From positions 3,410,064 to 3,474,063 of the forward strand of contig OW051468.1 of the NCBI GenBank assembly GCA_932521025.1: 64,000 bases of DNA, written 5' to 3'. Every line of letters begins with the position of its first letter. Within the stretch, counting starts at the first letter, position 1. Source of the DNA: Oscheius onirici. Taxonomy: Eukaryota > Nematoda > Chromadorea > Rhabditida > Rhabditidae. The translations under genes and the position numbers were made by a program. A model generated the notes under the pieces. It saw nothing but the letters and a program-made list of their open reading frames with translations. It searched no databases and was not told the DNA's origin. Positions 11,601 to 22,754 of this stretch are shown here, piece after piece.

Positions 11601-13044
11601 TTGAACCAGGCTACGAATAGAAAGAGAAATGTCTCTCTCGCACTGACAGAAGACAGACCGGCAATTGACCTCGAAAGAATGTGACTGGAGGGACATGACA
11701 GCCATTCTCAACTGATATATAGGCGACACGTTAACCGAAAGGACAAATCATTTTCCTCTTTGATCATTTGAGACAGTAAGAGAGAAGAGGTCACACCAGA
11801 ATTAGGGTCAATTTTCAATGTCGAACTTACAAAGCTTGGAAGATTTTCTTGTTCAGACCACTTTGCATTCAATATAATTACTAGAGGAATGAGCTTGGGC
11901 TAGAGGAAGAGACGATACTCTACAGGTGTACCATTATGTAGTCTTACAGACTTGTTCATTTGTTGAGCCTTCGCAACCAACAGTAACACGTGGACTCTTG
12001 ACAGCGGATCAAGCGACAGAAGTTTGAGCTGGGAAAAACAGTTGATTTTTTCTCGTAAGAATGAGAGGAGGAGAGCCGTTTAAACCTATTGAACAGAATA
12101 TATTCCATTGAACTGTCCAGGGGCTACTACTAGCCGCTTGGAAACGGAGAGAGCTGGAATGTGATGGGATTAGGATCCAGTCGTTCAGAGAAATGACTCA
12201 TGGTTTGGGACAGTTTGCAACAAGAAGTCCCAATTCAGAGGATCCTCTGGAACTTCAAGCTATTCTTTTGTCTCTTTTCTGAACTCTGTCTAAAACAGAT
12301 CATGTTTCTAAGAGTACATGTGGCAGTTTTTCCCTAGTTATTTCTAATGACTCTCTGTTATGACCCTGAAAAAAAGCGTGCATCTTCTAAAGGATTTCTT
12401 CAAAAGCTCTAATGCATAACTTATATGCTACAAAATGCCTGACTCAGAAAAGAGAAAGCAGTAAAACCAGCCCGAAAGGAGGGAATGATCGTGTGAACGC
12501 CGCTAAAAGGGACAGATGTCCGAGGAGAGAGAAACGAAGAAATGGACCGGTTTAGCCACAGGCAAGCCAATTATGTGATTGTAGCCGTTCCAAATAGGCG
12601 ATTTTTTCCGAGTGACCAGAGCGCGGACACAGTGGGATGTGACCCCTTGTATCATAACGGAATTCGGGGGTGGCCATATCATACGCATCGTCGCAAGGGG
12701 AAAACTGTTCATGCGTGAGAATGAAACGGACACCTTGTCCATGTATCAACTTGGCTGATCGGGGTCGATAATCATTCGAATCACATTACAATGTTACACG
12801 AGATTTGTTTAGTGGCGCTCAGGAAGGAAGAAGTCTCTACATCAGAACATTTTGAACTGTTGCAAGATTCCCGAAGAATACGGAAAGTAAATTTTTTTCT
12901 ATTGAGCTAGAGCTACAGAATAGAGACAGATTTGTACGTCATATTTTTCGAGTTCTTTTCCGTTTCCACGTGCTTCAAGCCTGCTAGAATACTCACACTT
13001 GTACGTCGAATCAGCGGCAGCCGTTGCTCCGTCTGGGTGACCAT
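8668..13044 (-). CDS. Four-pass MARVEL-like membrane protein (about 220 aa)
   Basis: Six exons read downward: 13044-12997, 10043-9933, 9894-9736, 9695-9627, 8982-8872 and 8832-8668. Four hydrophobic helices are clear: VRLLTILLGIAEIIFIIIQ, VIHMTVVILTAIAVGLLLA, ITVTFVLLMLTIGSVICLF and AAALLTIAVGYFFSCLIS. Both termini should be cytosolic, a topology typical of MARVEL-type or nematode tetraspan families of unknown role. The first exon encodes MVTQTEQRLPLIRRTS and joins in frame across a 2,953-bp intron using a good gtgagt donor. The donor after TM3 (gttcaa at 9626) is weak, and I chose it because it keeps the frame. Acceptor-like TTTCCAG lies 31 bases before the ATG, so further 5' coding sequence is possible. 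The stop faces the zinc-finger gene (convergent, about 290 bp apart). Confidence 0.65.
9258..9353. repeat. Cluster of ATCGAT/CGATATCG motifs
   Basis: Within about 95 bases there are repeated overlapping ATCGAT, GGTATCGA and CGATATCG words, several of them palindromic (for example CTATCGATATCGGTATCGAT). It lies in the intron between the third and fourth membrane segments. It could be a decayed low-complexity repeat or a cluster of protein-binding sites. Confidence 0.45.
10044..12996 (-). other. Large first intron of the four-pass membrane protein gene
   Basis: About 2.95 kb without a convincing exon on either strand; the open frames present look random in composition. For a genome where introns are usually about 40 bp this is a strong outlier. 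A short direct duplication, TTTGAGGTTTGCTGT, lies just outside it near 13.67 kb. Confidence 0.5.
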
Positions 13045-13075
13045 CTCATTCCGTTTAGACAGTTTCTGGAAACGA

Positions 13076-14448
13076 GAGAGGATAATTACGAGTATAGTAT
13101 AACGGAGACTGGAGTTTCTCGAAAACAATAAGGGGAAGAGAAAGAGAGGGAATGATGTCAGGGTTCCTACTGGGCGAGGACTTTTGTTTTGGGGAATAGA
13201 ACATTGATAGTCTCTCTGTAGAGAAAACAATCAGAAAGTTCACTTCTTACAGCTTGTACCGAAAAAGTTATGATGGAGTAAGAGGAAAAGGGACTGAATC
13301 TACTATCTTGGACGTGTTAGACTGTAAGTGTCACCATTCTTTCACAGTCCCGCCGAAAACAAAAAAACGGTGAGAACCTAACAGTTATCTCGATTGGAAG
13401 GAGTGGGTCAAGAACAGCTTGGCTCATAAAATGTCCAAAACATTGATGATTTGGGTGTCAGTTGCGATCTCGTTTCTAATCGGGACAGACTGAAATAAAG
13501 ACGGATCAGAAGGGGTGAAACGGGAGAGAATGTATATTGGAACAGACTGTTTCATTTCGCTTCGACGACGGCGTCATCAAAACATCAATAATTGTAATCG
13601 ATATTGCGCATCTTTTGTTTTTAGTTCAAAGTCATAGTTGCCATCTTGCCTAGTTTTAAGAGGATAACTTTGAGGTTTGCTGTACCTTTGAGGTTTGCTG
13701 TGTATTCGAAGGGCACGTCATCTCATTTTGAATGTCTTTTTGTTCTCTCAGTTGGGAGGGAGATCAGGCACTTTCTTTGGTCATATAATGTAAAAGCTCT
13801 GCCTGTTAACAAGAGATACACGCGAACCATCCTGCAAACGTGGTCTCATTTCCAACAACCAAGGGGGGATAGAACGAAAGTTAGAGGAATCCCGTGATTT
13901 ACATGCTTTCTAGACTCATTATGGGTTTATTTGGCATATACTTTATCCTAATTGGATATCCGGGTTTGGGAAAGTGTTCAGTGAATTCATCTTACAATTA
14001 GGACGTGTTGAGAATCTATAGGAAATTGGGATAGGCAAAGTCGTTTGACAACATGTTTCAGTATAGCGTCATTTGTACCGTTTACAGATCAGAATCCTAT
14101 CAAAGATACAAAAAAAGATGAATTAGGAAGTATACGTCGGAAGCGGATCATGTTGCAGAGAAATGCCGACGGGTAAATGTCTCCCGATATGCGTACAAGG
14201 CCACGAGAAGAAGAAGGCTGGTTATAATTATCGAAAATTGGACTGGGTAGAGAGAAAGGACAAGCTGGCTGAGAAGAAGTAAACACGAAAACTCTCTCTC
14301 CCTTGGGAAGACTGACCTGGGACACCAGATGGCGCAGAGAGATGCTGACAGGCGGCTGACCCTTTCGCTTATCTCCATTCGGCCACATTTCTCAAAAGGC
14401 AACTCTGTAGCCAGCAAGAGGGTTTATTGACAGGACAAGATCTAACTT
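13076..14448. other. Spacer upstream of the four-pass gene
   Basis: A tandem duplicate of about 17 bases near 13670-13702 is visible. A possible minus-strand hydrophobic exon at about 14165-14255 (SIIITSLLLLVALYAY) follows an acceptor-like ctctacccag, but I cannot join it to a gene. Confidence 0.3.
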
Positions 14449-14782
14449 CTAGTCGAGCATCTGACAGAGCCTCTCGCGATGATTCAAGGCCACCAGATAG
14501 GCGATTCCGGCAATCCAGAGCAGAATGTAGATGCTCCAGCGCAGAGTGGAGAAACAGCTGCGAGTTTTTCCCATCTCGGCCAGAGTTTTGTCCTCCTTGA
14601 CTTTTGCCAGCTTTCCCAGAAGGAGACTCTCGTTCGAAGTCAATAGATCCACATTGTTCTCCTTGGCCTTCTGGAGCAGCTTCATCGCCTTCAACAGCTC
14701 TGCCATCATGACTGCATCGTTCTGCAAGAAGAGGGTAGATATTGAAGTGGTGAGAGCATACTTGATTGTTGCCAGCCGCCAT
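14449..14782 (-). CDS. Small tail-anchored coiled-coil protein (97 aa)
   Basis: Two exons, 14782-14762 (MAAGNNQ) and 14721-14449, are separated by a 40-bp intron. The body is a predicted amphipathic helix rich in Lys, Leu and Glu (MMAELLKAMKLLQKAKENN..., LLLGKLAKVKEDKTLAEMG). A single membrane segment near the C-terminus (LRWSIYILLWIAGIAYLVAL) is followed by a short basic tail (NHRERLCQMLD). This architecture suggests a tail-anchored protein of ER or mitochondrial outer membrane. I do not recognise the family. The start is the only ATG in frame and sits just upstream of a canonical gtatgc donor. Confidence 0.65.
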
Positions 14783-14969
14783 TGGTAGACCTCTTCACTA
14801 TTATTGAAGTTGTTTTTATAGTTTTGTTGATTTAGTTTTCTTGCTTCAAAAAAAACTTACTCTTTTTTTTCAAAAGTTTCGTTAATTGAAATTAAAACGT
14901 TAGTTAATTAAAATTAGGAAGCTCAGTCCAGCTTGTGCATTCGTCAGCAGCAGTAGTCGTCATGGGGAG

Positions 14970-15345
14970 GAGTCACCAGCTTCATCGACCAAATCCTGGG
15001 AGTGAACGATGTCAACAACATGTCGCTGATCTTTGCCATCCCAGGAGAAGAGATGATGGTTCGGCGGTATCAGAGATCGTCAAGAAGCAGCCGGTCATGG
15101 TCGAAGTCAACGTGAATGTCAAGATATGCGGGGATGTACATGGCCAGTACGGAGAATTGCTGAGGATTTGGAACAAGAGCGGCTACCCGAACGAACATCT
15201 TTATCTCTTCTTGGGAGACTATGTAGATCGTGGTTAGACAGCAGCTGGAAGTCATCTCCGTTCTCGTCGGATTCAAGGTCGCCATGCCTGAGTCTTTTTT
15301 ACTACTCCCGGGGAAGTGCTTCAGGTCGAGATGGAGTTTGACGAC
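14970..15345 (+). pseudogene. PP1-like Ser/Thr phosphatase fragment, disrupted
   Basis: Recognisable pieces of the PP1 catalytic core occur in three frames. FIDQILGVNDVNN precedes a shift to EIVKKQPVMVEVNVNVKICG, then GDVHGQYGELLRIW and YLFLGDYVDRG, the metal-binding GDxHG and GDxVDRG motifs. These end in TAG, and a shifted frame continues with QQLEVISVLVGFK and FLLLPGK in place of the expected FLLRGNHE. The catalytic histidine motif and everything after are missing. At least two frameshifts and a stop, with no introns that could explain them, make this a decayed copy. Nematode genomes carry many PP1-like duplicates. No intact parent copy lies in the window. Confidence 0.75.
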
Positions 15346-15485
15346 GAGTAAGGTGTCATTTAACTAATGACTAATGTTGTGGCACTATGTTCTAACATCA
15401 CTGACAGTTACTAACAAAGTCAAACTAAAAAAAAGTAACAAAGCCACCAGCGGGAACAGTTTATTCCACGAGTCGATATTAAGCT

Positions 15486-16284
15486 CTATCGACGGTTCTT
15501 CTTGTTGCCTTCGCAGTCGCAGCAGGTACAGCATTTGTTTCTGTTCTGCCTCGGCCTCTCCTTCATCTCATCCTCCATCTCAATCTTCTTCGGCTTCTGT
15601 TCCAGAAGACGTCCCAGACTCCGCTCCTCCTTCTTCAGCGGCACACTCTCTTCGTACTCCCAGCGAAGGACGGTTCTTCCATCTTGGACGTACTTCTTGA
15701 CGAGAAGACTGTTCCGGACGGAGCTCTTTCTGATTGTCCGTCTCCTCCGTCTCGCTGCTCCTTTCCCTCTTCTTCTTCTTCTTTTTCTTCTTCTTCTTCT
15801 TCTTCTCCTTCTTCTTTTTCTTCTTCTCCTGCTCAATCTCACGAGCCGTGTCCAGATTCTCCTTTTCCTCTTTCTTGCTCTTCTTTTCTTCCTCCTTCTT
15901 CTCCACGACGACCGGCTCGCTCGACTGTCCTTTGGGCGGCAGTTCCGTCTTCTCTTTGCTCTTTCTGACCGACGGCTCCTTGCTCTTCCTGACCGTCTTC
16001 TTGCTCGGCTCCTTCGTCTTCTTGGCCACTTCCATCTTCTTCTTCGATCCGCTCAGACTCGGCTGTCTCTTGACGACCTTCGACGGCTTCTTCTTCTCCT
16101 CCTTTCTCGTGCTGCATCAGCTGATACTGGACCAGAAGCCATCTTCCTTCTTCTTGTCAGTCGGACGCTTCTTGGCCTGCGGACCCTTTCCACTCGTCTT
16201 GGTAGATCCGCTGCTCTTGGCCTTCCTGACGGGACGTCTCTTCACCTGCTGCTTCTTCTTCTCCGAGTCCTTGGTGCCAGCCAT
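15486..16284 (-). pseudogene. Lysine/glutamate-rich protein with in-frame TGA and frameshift
   Basis: From ATG 16284 the frame reads MAGTKDSEKKKQQVKRRPVR and continues, very basic, to a TGA (after FWSSIS). The same frame then carries on with KKPSKVVKRQPSLSGSKKK. A long GAA/AAG run at about 15770-15840 follows. The most protein-like C-terminal part (SVRNSLLVKKYVQDGRTVL, VPLKKEERSLGRLLEQ, cysteine-rich NKCCTCCDCEGNKKN) lies in a different frame on the far side of that run and ends at TAG 15486. So a stop and a frameshift separate three good segments. They could be real lesions, a very small unrecognised intron, or sequence errors in the low-complexity tract. A nuclear or nucleolar basic protein is likely; the family is unknown. 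Confidence 0.45.
15765..15840. repeat. GAA/CTT trinucleotide tract
   Basis: The plus strand shows a near-pure CTTCTT/TTCTTC run that encodes polylysine/glutamate on the minus strand. Such tracts are prone to length change and coincide with the frameshift in the surrounding reading frame. Confidence 0.8.
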
Positions 16285-16574
16285 CCGAGTCGAGCGTCGC
16301 TAGTAGTTTTGGTTCTTTTCTTAATTTTACTTTTAAGTTTTGTTATAACCTAATTGCTTCACTTTGAAATTCTTTAGTTATCTGCAACAACTTTTGGAAA
16401 CTTTGTTGGAAAACAATCTAATTGCTCCAGAACTTTGTGTCTACAGTGTAACCAATGACTTTCTGCTACTACGAAGTTTCGCACTGGCATGATTGTTTTC
16501 CACAGACAATTCTCTGTCTCAAAATCGCGTTTCCCCGTGTGCACCACTGTCCACCAGAAAACTGAACAGTTAGG

Positions 16575-16746
16575 TCAGAGACACTTTTTGAAGCCTCTTG
16601 CATTCCATGGTAAGTAGAGAGCCTGATCAGTTTTGACAACCATTCGAAGACCGCCTAAGGGACCAGCTCTACTGGATTTGTACTGTGCTCCAAAGTTGAC
16701 CTGGCTACATCGACCGTAAGTTGCGTCGAGGTAGGTTGAGAAGTTT
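16575..16746 (-). pseudogene. Orphan exon of a DEG/ENaC sodium channel
   Basis: After an acceptor (ccccttttccag), an open segment encodes YGRCSQVNFG followed by SSRAGPLGGLRMVVKTDQAL and YLPWNARGFKK, then TGA at 16575. This corresponds to the extracellular degenerin motif in which a Tyr-Gly-x-Cys is followed by xxRAGxxxGLRxxLxxNxxxYLP. No neighbouring exons with the preceding finger/palm or the second membrane segment were found. It is either a relic or one exon of a gene I could not otherwise see. Confidence 0.6.
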
Positions 16747-17259
16747 CTGGAAAAGGGGGAGATTTGAGAGAGAGTGACACAGTTTCCCAAAAGCTATACG
16801 TGTGGAAAGGATGCCTCCCTTCTACATTTTTTTGTTTTTAATCCAAATGCCACCAAAATTTGGCTGGAAGGTGGCAATTAAACAGTAGTTCACCCCACGA
16901 AATTCTCTATGAGAGCCACTTTGTTTTGTGGCGATGTTCGAGTTTTTACCGAACAAATTTCGTGAAAAAATGTTTGAATTACCGCGTTAATTTTGGTCTC
17001 GAAACAAAATCGATGGTCTCGAAGCGAATGAGAGGCGACCAAAGTCGACGACATCTCGGCGCTGGTATTTTTGCCCTACGGGACAGCCGCGAATGATTCG
17101 TCTTCGAATTTTTTTCTCCACATTTCCTCTGTCCTTTCAAGTCGCATTTTATTTTTTCTTTCGTAAACAATAAGTTGAAACTGATCGTAGTGAATCGCTT
17201 TTTAAAAAACTTTGTTGTGAATACCTTTTTCAATTTTTTTTTAATTTCAGGCGGCAAGA
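16747..17259. other. Spacer upstream of Aurora kinase
   Basis: AT-rich sequence without convincing exons. It ends in a strong acceptor (ttaatttcag at 17241-17250) placed 9 bases before the kinase ATG, probably the spliced-leader site. Confidence 0.4.
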
Positions 17260-18528
17260 ATGACTAGCCAAGAGGAGCCAGGTGGGGCCACAGCTCAGGT
17301 CGGCGAGCAAGGACAGGAGAATAGGAAAAGGTTCGTGGCTTTTCCTGTCGACTAACAAAGAATAACTTTTTAGATGGACTTTGGACGATTTTGAGGTTGG
17401 ACGTCCTCTGGGCCGCGGGAAATTCGGCAGTGTGTTCCTGGCCCGTGAAAAGAAGAGTAAATTTGTCTGCGCCCTGAAGGTGGCTTTCTTTACATTTCGA
17501 CATCATATGTTTTGTTTTAGGTTCTTTTCAAGAAACAGCTCCGACAGTACGGCGTAGAGCATCAGCTCCGTCGGGAAATTGAGATCCAATATCATCTTCG
17601 GCACCCAAACATTCTCCGCCTTCATGGATACTTTCACGACCATGATCGTGTCTACATTATCCTGAACTACGCGGAGAAGGGAGAGCTCTACAAGTACATG
17701 AAGGAGAAGGGCAAATTGGATGAAAAGGAAGCCGCCCAGTATGTCTATTCTTTTTAACCTTTTGAACATTTTTTTCCAGTTTTGTACGCCAGCTAGCCTT
17801 GGCTCTGCGCTACTGCCACTCCAAGACTGTTATTCATCGCGACATCAAGCCCGAGAATCTGCTGATCGACAGCGACAACAATCTTCTTGTGAGCGATTTC
17901 GGATGGTCTGTCATCGCCAATGGACACAAGCGCCAGACTGTATGCGGAACACTGGATTATTTGCCGCCAGAAATTACCAACGGAGAGCCTCACGATCACA
18001 CTGTAAAATTGTCACCTATGTTCTGTTCATCTATACAAATTCAGGTCGATATTTGGTCACTCGGAATACTGATGTACGAGATGCTTTGCGGACGGCCTCC
18101 TTTCGAATGTGCCAAGCAGGAGGACACGATCCAAAGAATCAAGGACGTCCGTTTCAATATTCCCAGTAACCTGAGTCAGCAAGCTCACGATCTTCTCCGA
18201 AAGGTCATTATAAAGGACCCCACGGGCAGATTGTCCCTTGACAACGTCATTGCTCATCCTTGGATCGTGAACAATACCGGAAGACGACCCGAAGAGGACA
18301 AACTCGTTGTAAGTTCTGGTTTGTATTCTTTCATGTTTTTATCTTCAGCGTCGACGTCGTAGCTCTTCGGTCACACGCTCTCCGATTATCAATGCAGCCG
18401 ACGAGCCCGCCACTACTGCACCTCCGTCGATGCCCGTTCCGATTGCCCGTCCTTCAGAAGCCGCAAAATTCACCCGTCCTCCCACTAAAGACGTTTGCCT
18501 CAAGTCGATCGAGAACGAGAAGTCTTAA
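17260..18528 (+). CDS. air-2: Aurora-family mitotic kinase
   Basis: Exons 17260-17330, 17374-17479, 17521-17738, 17780-18002, 18045-18308 and 18349-18528 give 353 aa. The protein has a very short N-terminus (about 24 aa) and a complete kinase domain. Features are the Gly-rich loop GRGKFG, the lysine in VCALKV, the catalytic loop [10 protein letters not shown], the Aurora hallmark DFGWSV, and the activation segment [15 protein letters not shown] with its phosphorylatable Thr. A C-terminal RRRRSSS patch follows. Aurora kinases control chromosome segregation and cytokinesis. The short N-terminus and the Ser-rich basic tail favour the Aurora B (AIR-2) branch over Aurora A, but this is an inference and an INCENP partner is not visible here. 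Confidence 0.88.
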
Positions 18529-18702
18529 TACTTTCACTCAAAAAAATCTACTTGTAAATGAATAGTCTCGTCTTGCCTCTTTTTTTAAATCAAATGGCAA
18601 CTGCTACTAACATTTATGACGGCATACACGTAGGGAGAGTAGTAACCCATTTCACGGGGTGACTAGTTACCGGTATCCAATTCAAACGGGAGAGAAGAAG
18701 AG

Positions 18703-20360
18703 TTATCTAGGCAAGATCGATGTCGTGTACAACTCGTCTCCTTTCGAGTCTAAATATTGGAGCTTGCAGTCTTCTCTAGTAACTTCGGCCACAACAAAAC
18801 CACCGTCTCCCACTCCGAGTTGCTTGATAATGGTTCCAGATTTGGGGAAGCTGAACAAAGTTTTTTGATTTTACTCGGACTAACTGGAACTTGACCTCTC
18901 CAGGAGGCTGTACCGTTGCCATGTTTTTTGTTGAAGGATCGGAACGAGATCCAGCTCCACTGACAATATAATGCATTGTTCGGCCGTTGCCGTTCGGATA
19001 GGTAACGTGCTAAAAGTATCCTTTTGCCTGTTCTTTCAGAGCTACAAACCTGCAAAGAATGATCGTGTCCTGCCACATAAGCGGTCACATTATATTTGTT
19101 GAGAAGCGGAGTCAATCTGTCGGCCATACAAGCCACCGGTCCGTGTGAGGAAATTGAATGGATTGGATAGTGGCCAATGACGAAGAGATACGGAGCCGAG
19201 CTAGCTGCAAGACGTTCTTCAATCCATTTCCATTGATGTTCAGCGGCGGTTTTGTTTGTCGGGCCGTTCGGTTCGTTCTTCTTCGCAAACAACATCTTCC
19301 AGAAGCCGGAGTACTCAATATCTCGAGTATTTCCACACAAAACAATTGTGTCCACCATGACAAAGTCGACAGGAGTTCCATCCTTTGCCTTCATCGAAAA
19401 GTTGTAGTAGAGAGCCGGATAGAACCACTTTTTACTGTACTTTGTGTAAGCAATTTGACCGGAAATATTGCCGAAATGATCGTGATTTCCGGCGATCATG
19501 TAGAATCTTTTCCCATCGAAAGCTGGAGATCGATAAGGCGTCTCGAAGGAGCTCTCAAAACGAGCATCGAACTCGTTGTCCACCCCAGTGTAGTAGATGT
19601 TGTCTCCCATCGTCACAACTGCCTCAAAACCGACGTGTTGAGCCACATAAGCCAGCTGTTTGGCTACTTTTCGCTGGGCACGGGTCTCGTGGATCATTGG
19701 AAGACCTGAAACAGCCTTTGTTTACTCTTTTTGAGATAGTTTCGGGATCATTTCCAGACTCTAGATTCTGCGTTCGAATATTTTGTAAAAACTGGTATTT
19801 AATCTCTTCAGAGTCAAAAGAGCTATCTGACAGGGAGTGTGTATACCTGAGAATAAGATAGCCGCGAACAAGCTGAGAGATAACTTGACAAGGAACAAGA
19901 GCAATTTTCACAGTGAGTTTTTGATCGGGAAAGAGAAGCTAACAGAAGAGGATAATAGAAGAGTTTGAACAAGAGGCATGTAACAAGCTAGAAATGAAAA
20001 AAAAAGTTCCAAGCAAGTGAACAAGCAAGGCATGAAAACGTAGATCTGTTCTATCTTTTCCACGACGTTTCTGGTCATTCTAATCAGAAAGAGTGAAAGA
20101 GCTCAAAACTGATCGTGAAAAAGTCTCTCACCTCCAGTATCTCCTAGCAGAACGAAGCGCAAATTGTCATTCTTCGGAATGGAGACAATGCCGTCCTCCA
20201 GCTCAATCTCTCCCGAATCGGAGTCTGTAAAAAGAAACAGTCCTAAAGATTAAAAGAGCTGTTAGACACACGGCAGACAAGACTCACCGCTGACCACCGC
20301 GATCAGACCCAATGTGACGAGGACGGCAATGCCGAGCGGGAGAAGCACGAATCGTCTCAT
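18703..20360 (-). CDS. ACP5: Tartrate-resistant (purple) acid phosphatase
   Basis: Exons 20360-20288, 20224-20132, 19705-19050, 19009-18885 and 18850-18703 give 364 aa in frame. The N-terminus MRRFVLLPLGIAVLVTLGLI is a signal peptide or signal anchor. The metallophosphoesterase motifs are complete and in order: LLGDTGG, TMGDNIYYTGV, AGNHDHFG, IGHYPIHSISSHG and AGHDHSLQ. They supply the Asp, Asn, His and Tyr ligands of the dinuclear iron centre. It should hydrolyse phosphomonoesters in a lysosomal or secretory compartment. The length fits the small, mammalian-type family (about 330 aa). The intron 20131-19706 is long (426 bp) for this genome. An acceptor lies 18 bases upstream of the ATG. Confidence 0.92.
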
Positions 20361-22354
20361 CGATGTCCGTCGCCACCACTGGAAAATAAGCTTTTAAACG
20401 GGGTTAAGGCTGCTAAATGAGACCATACCGAGACTTTTGCGACAATCATGCGGATGATGCCAAGCCCTCGCTCTCGAAAATCAATGTATGACCATTGTGG
20501 GATCAAACGCGCGAACGCGTGAAATTCATTCGGGAAGTGAGAATATCCAGTTTGGATCAACCACGTGCAAATCTCCTTGTTTAGAGTGACAGAGAGAGAG
20601 ATTCATTTTTTTCATGTTCTCTCAGACAGAGGGACTTATGCTAATGGAAGAGCCAGTCAAAACATTTTTGGAAATAGAGCCCAGACGACGGTGCAGGTTT
20701 CAGATGTCTCAGAACGAGGTCATCTGGTTGAACAGTCTGGGAAAGACGGCCTGCCAAGAGGACATGTGAAAGAGGGGAGCGGGTTGAAAAGATCGCTGGG
20801 ACTGAAACCTGGGCAGGATTAGCGGGAATAGTGACCAACTGCTCCATGATGTCATTCGGAAAGAGTAATGAACGGAGCAGAACTGTTTTCAAGGAATAAC
20901 CGACTCATCTAACGGAGTTACACAAAGCTGAACAAGGTGTTCTTTACCCAGAAATGCCTCCGAAATTTCCTGGAAGTAGTTTCCTGTCGTTCCATAGTGT
21001 TATAGGACCAAGTTACAGTATATTTCTGGAATAAGAGATCATATTCTATGCAACTATGTAAACTCTTGTTCAAAAAGCTGGCTTCGAGCAAACACAATAA
21101 CGTCGGGAGCTATCAAAGAACAACACTTACGCTGGCCATAAAGGAGCAATAAATTATAAACAAAACAAAACTTTGTGAATGTCTCTATTTTAGGAAAAGC
21201 ATTACGTATAAAAAGTTGAATAGTTGCGACTAATTGGAGTAGGCAAGAAACACGAGAAATAGTCCTGCCAGACTTCCAGACAAAACAAATCATGGACACT
21301 GCAAATAGCCAGGCTCCAATTTTTCATGATACACTGGCGAGAGGAGACAAACGGTGTGGTTTCCTCCCTAACACGAAGGTTTACCAACAGCACTAAACGG
21401 GGATGAGTCACGGAGGATGAGGAAGAGAGGGAGAGTAACGTTTGTTGTGGCTGAAAACAGCCGTCGTGTGTGAGTAGTAAGGAACCTGAGGGTAGAAAAA
21501 ATGAGTCACCTGCTTCATTTTCGACAGTGACGCGAGAGTATTTTGGCGGTCAAAGGACTGGTCAGCGAGGAGTGTGCGTATGAGGAGAGGGAGGCGGTCA
21601 AAAGCTGTGCACACAGAATAATGTTCGACAGAAGGGAAACTATTTGAGACGAACATACTGATTTAAGCAGAGTAGGATCTTGTGGAAATGTTAATGAGAC
21701 AGCAGAAGCCAATTTCTACAGTAAACTTTACTTCAGTTTGTACTGTCCCTGTCGAAAAAGGTCAAAGGTAGCTCTAAAGGGAAGAGACAAGTGAGTAATC
21801 CATTGAAGAGATAGAATCAAGGTTTTTGCCCTAATAGATGAGATGTCTCTGTGCGGAGAAAGCAACCCAATTTTATAAGCGCTTTTCTTCGTGGAAAGAA
21901 CATTGGCCGAGTAATACGTTCAAAAGACGAGGCGTGTACGCCAACTGATATCAGAATCGAACAGAGCAAGAGGCTAACAAAATACAGAAGGTAGACAAGT
22001 CCAAGTTTTTTCTATTTTGTTCGGCTGAGAAACAGCATAAAAATACTGAATGTATCAGAAGAAAGGTGCTGTTCAATAGAAGGAATACGCCTGTAGTCTC
22101 TTTAGGAAAAGGCCCTTCTGGTAAGTTATTCTCACAGTGCACAGCTTATGCAAATCTTGAACAGCGGGCAACCAAAACATTGATTCAGAAGACCTCTGTC
22201 TTGGTCACTCAGGCCAGAAAAAATATGAAGAAAGACATTATGAAGAAGGAAAAAAATATGAAGAAGGAAGAAGAGTTCGTTTGCCGAATCGTCCCCCTGA
22301 TTCATTTTCTCGCTCTCTTCGCCAAGAAGACATCGAAAAATATAAGTCTCTCTG
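20361..22354. other. Gene-poor spacer
   Basis: About 2 kb upstream of the acid phosphatase. It holds GAGA-type purine stretches and scattered short frames on both strands. None has family motifs or consistent splice signals. Confidence 0.4.
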
Positions 22355-22379
22355 TCATTCAAAGAAGAAAAACTCACTC

Positions 22380-22700
22380 TTCTCAGCCGCCATCGGAACA
22401 TTTGATCCTGTCCGACTGGCACGTAGACACTTTCCTCTCCGGCCAGCTTTGATCTTATCCCACTTGGGTGATGTCTCGGCTACTATACTTCCATCCAGAC
22501 AGCTTCGAATTAAAAGATAAGCCACTGTTACAACATCAAGCAAGTAGCACAGATTAACACAAACATTTATTATAGCCTGTCTCGTTCGAATTTCGAAGAA
22601 GGAGATCGGGCTTAAAGCCACCGGAATTAGGTTGAAGGCAAGGGGAGAAAGAACAATGGATTCGATGTGTACATAAAATGTTTTCGTTACGAGTGGTGGG
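22380..22700 (-). other. Possible chemoreceptor-like membrane exon
   Basis: An open minus-strand segment just downstream of the RING gene stop encodes two hydrophobic helices: FYVHIESIVLSPLAFNLIPV and NVCVNLCYLLDVVTVAYLL. The second resembles TM2 of the Sre receptor at 58-59.6 kb (NVCLNYYYVIDILMAVIRV). No TM3-TM7 follow-up was found, so this may be a fragment. Confidence 0.3.
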
Positions 22701-22754
22701 GAGTTTTCTGTGTCAAAAATGTACAAGTTTTGAACTAGAAAACAACAAACTAAG

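Noticed and set aside
16100-16140. TGA read as selenocysteine in the lysine-rich frame
   Set aside because: No selenoprotein similarity and a second, independent frameshift nearby; a lesion, tiny intron or sequence error is simpler.
15502-16353. Leucine/serine-rich plus-strand protein
   Set aside because: It is the shadow of the CTT/GAA-rich antisense coding strand; composition is explained by the repeat.
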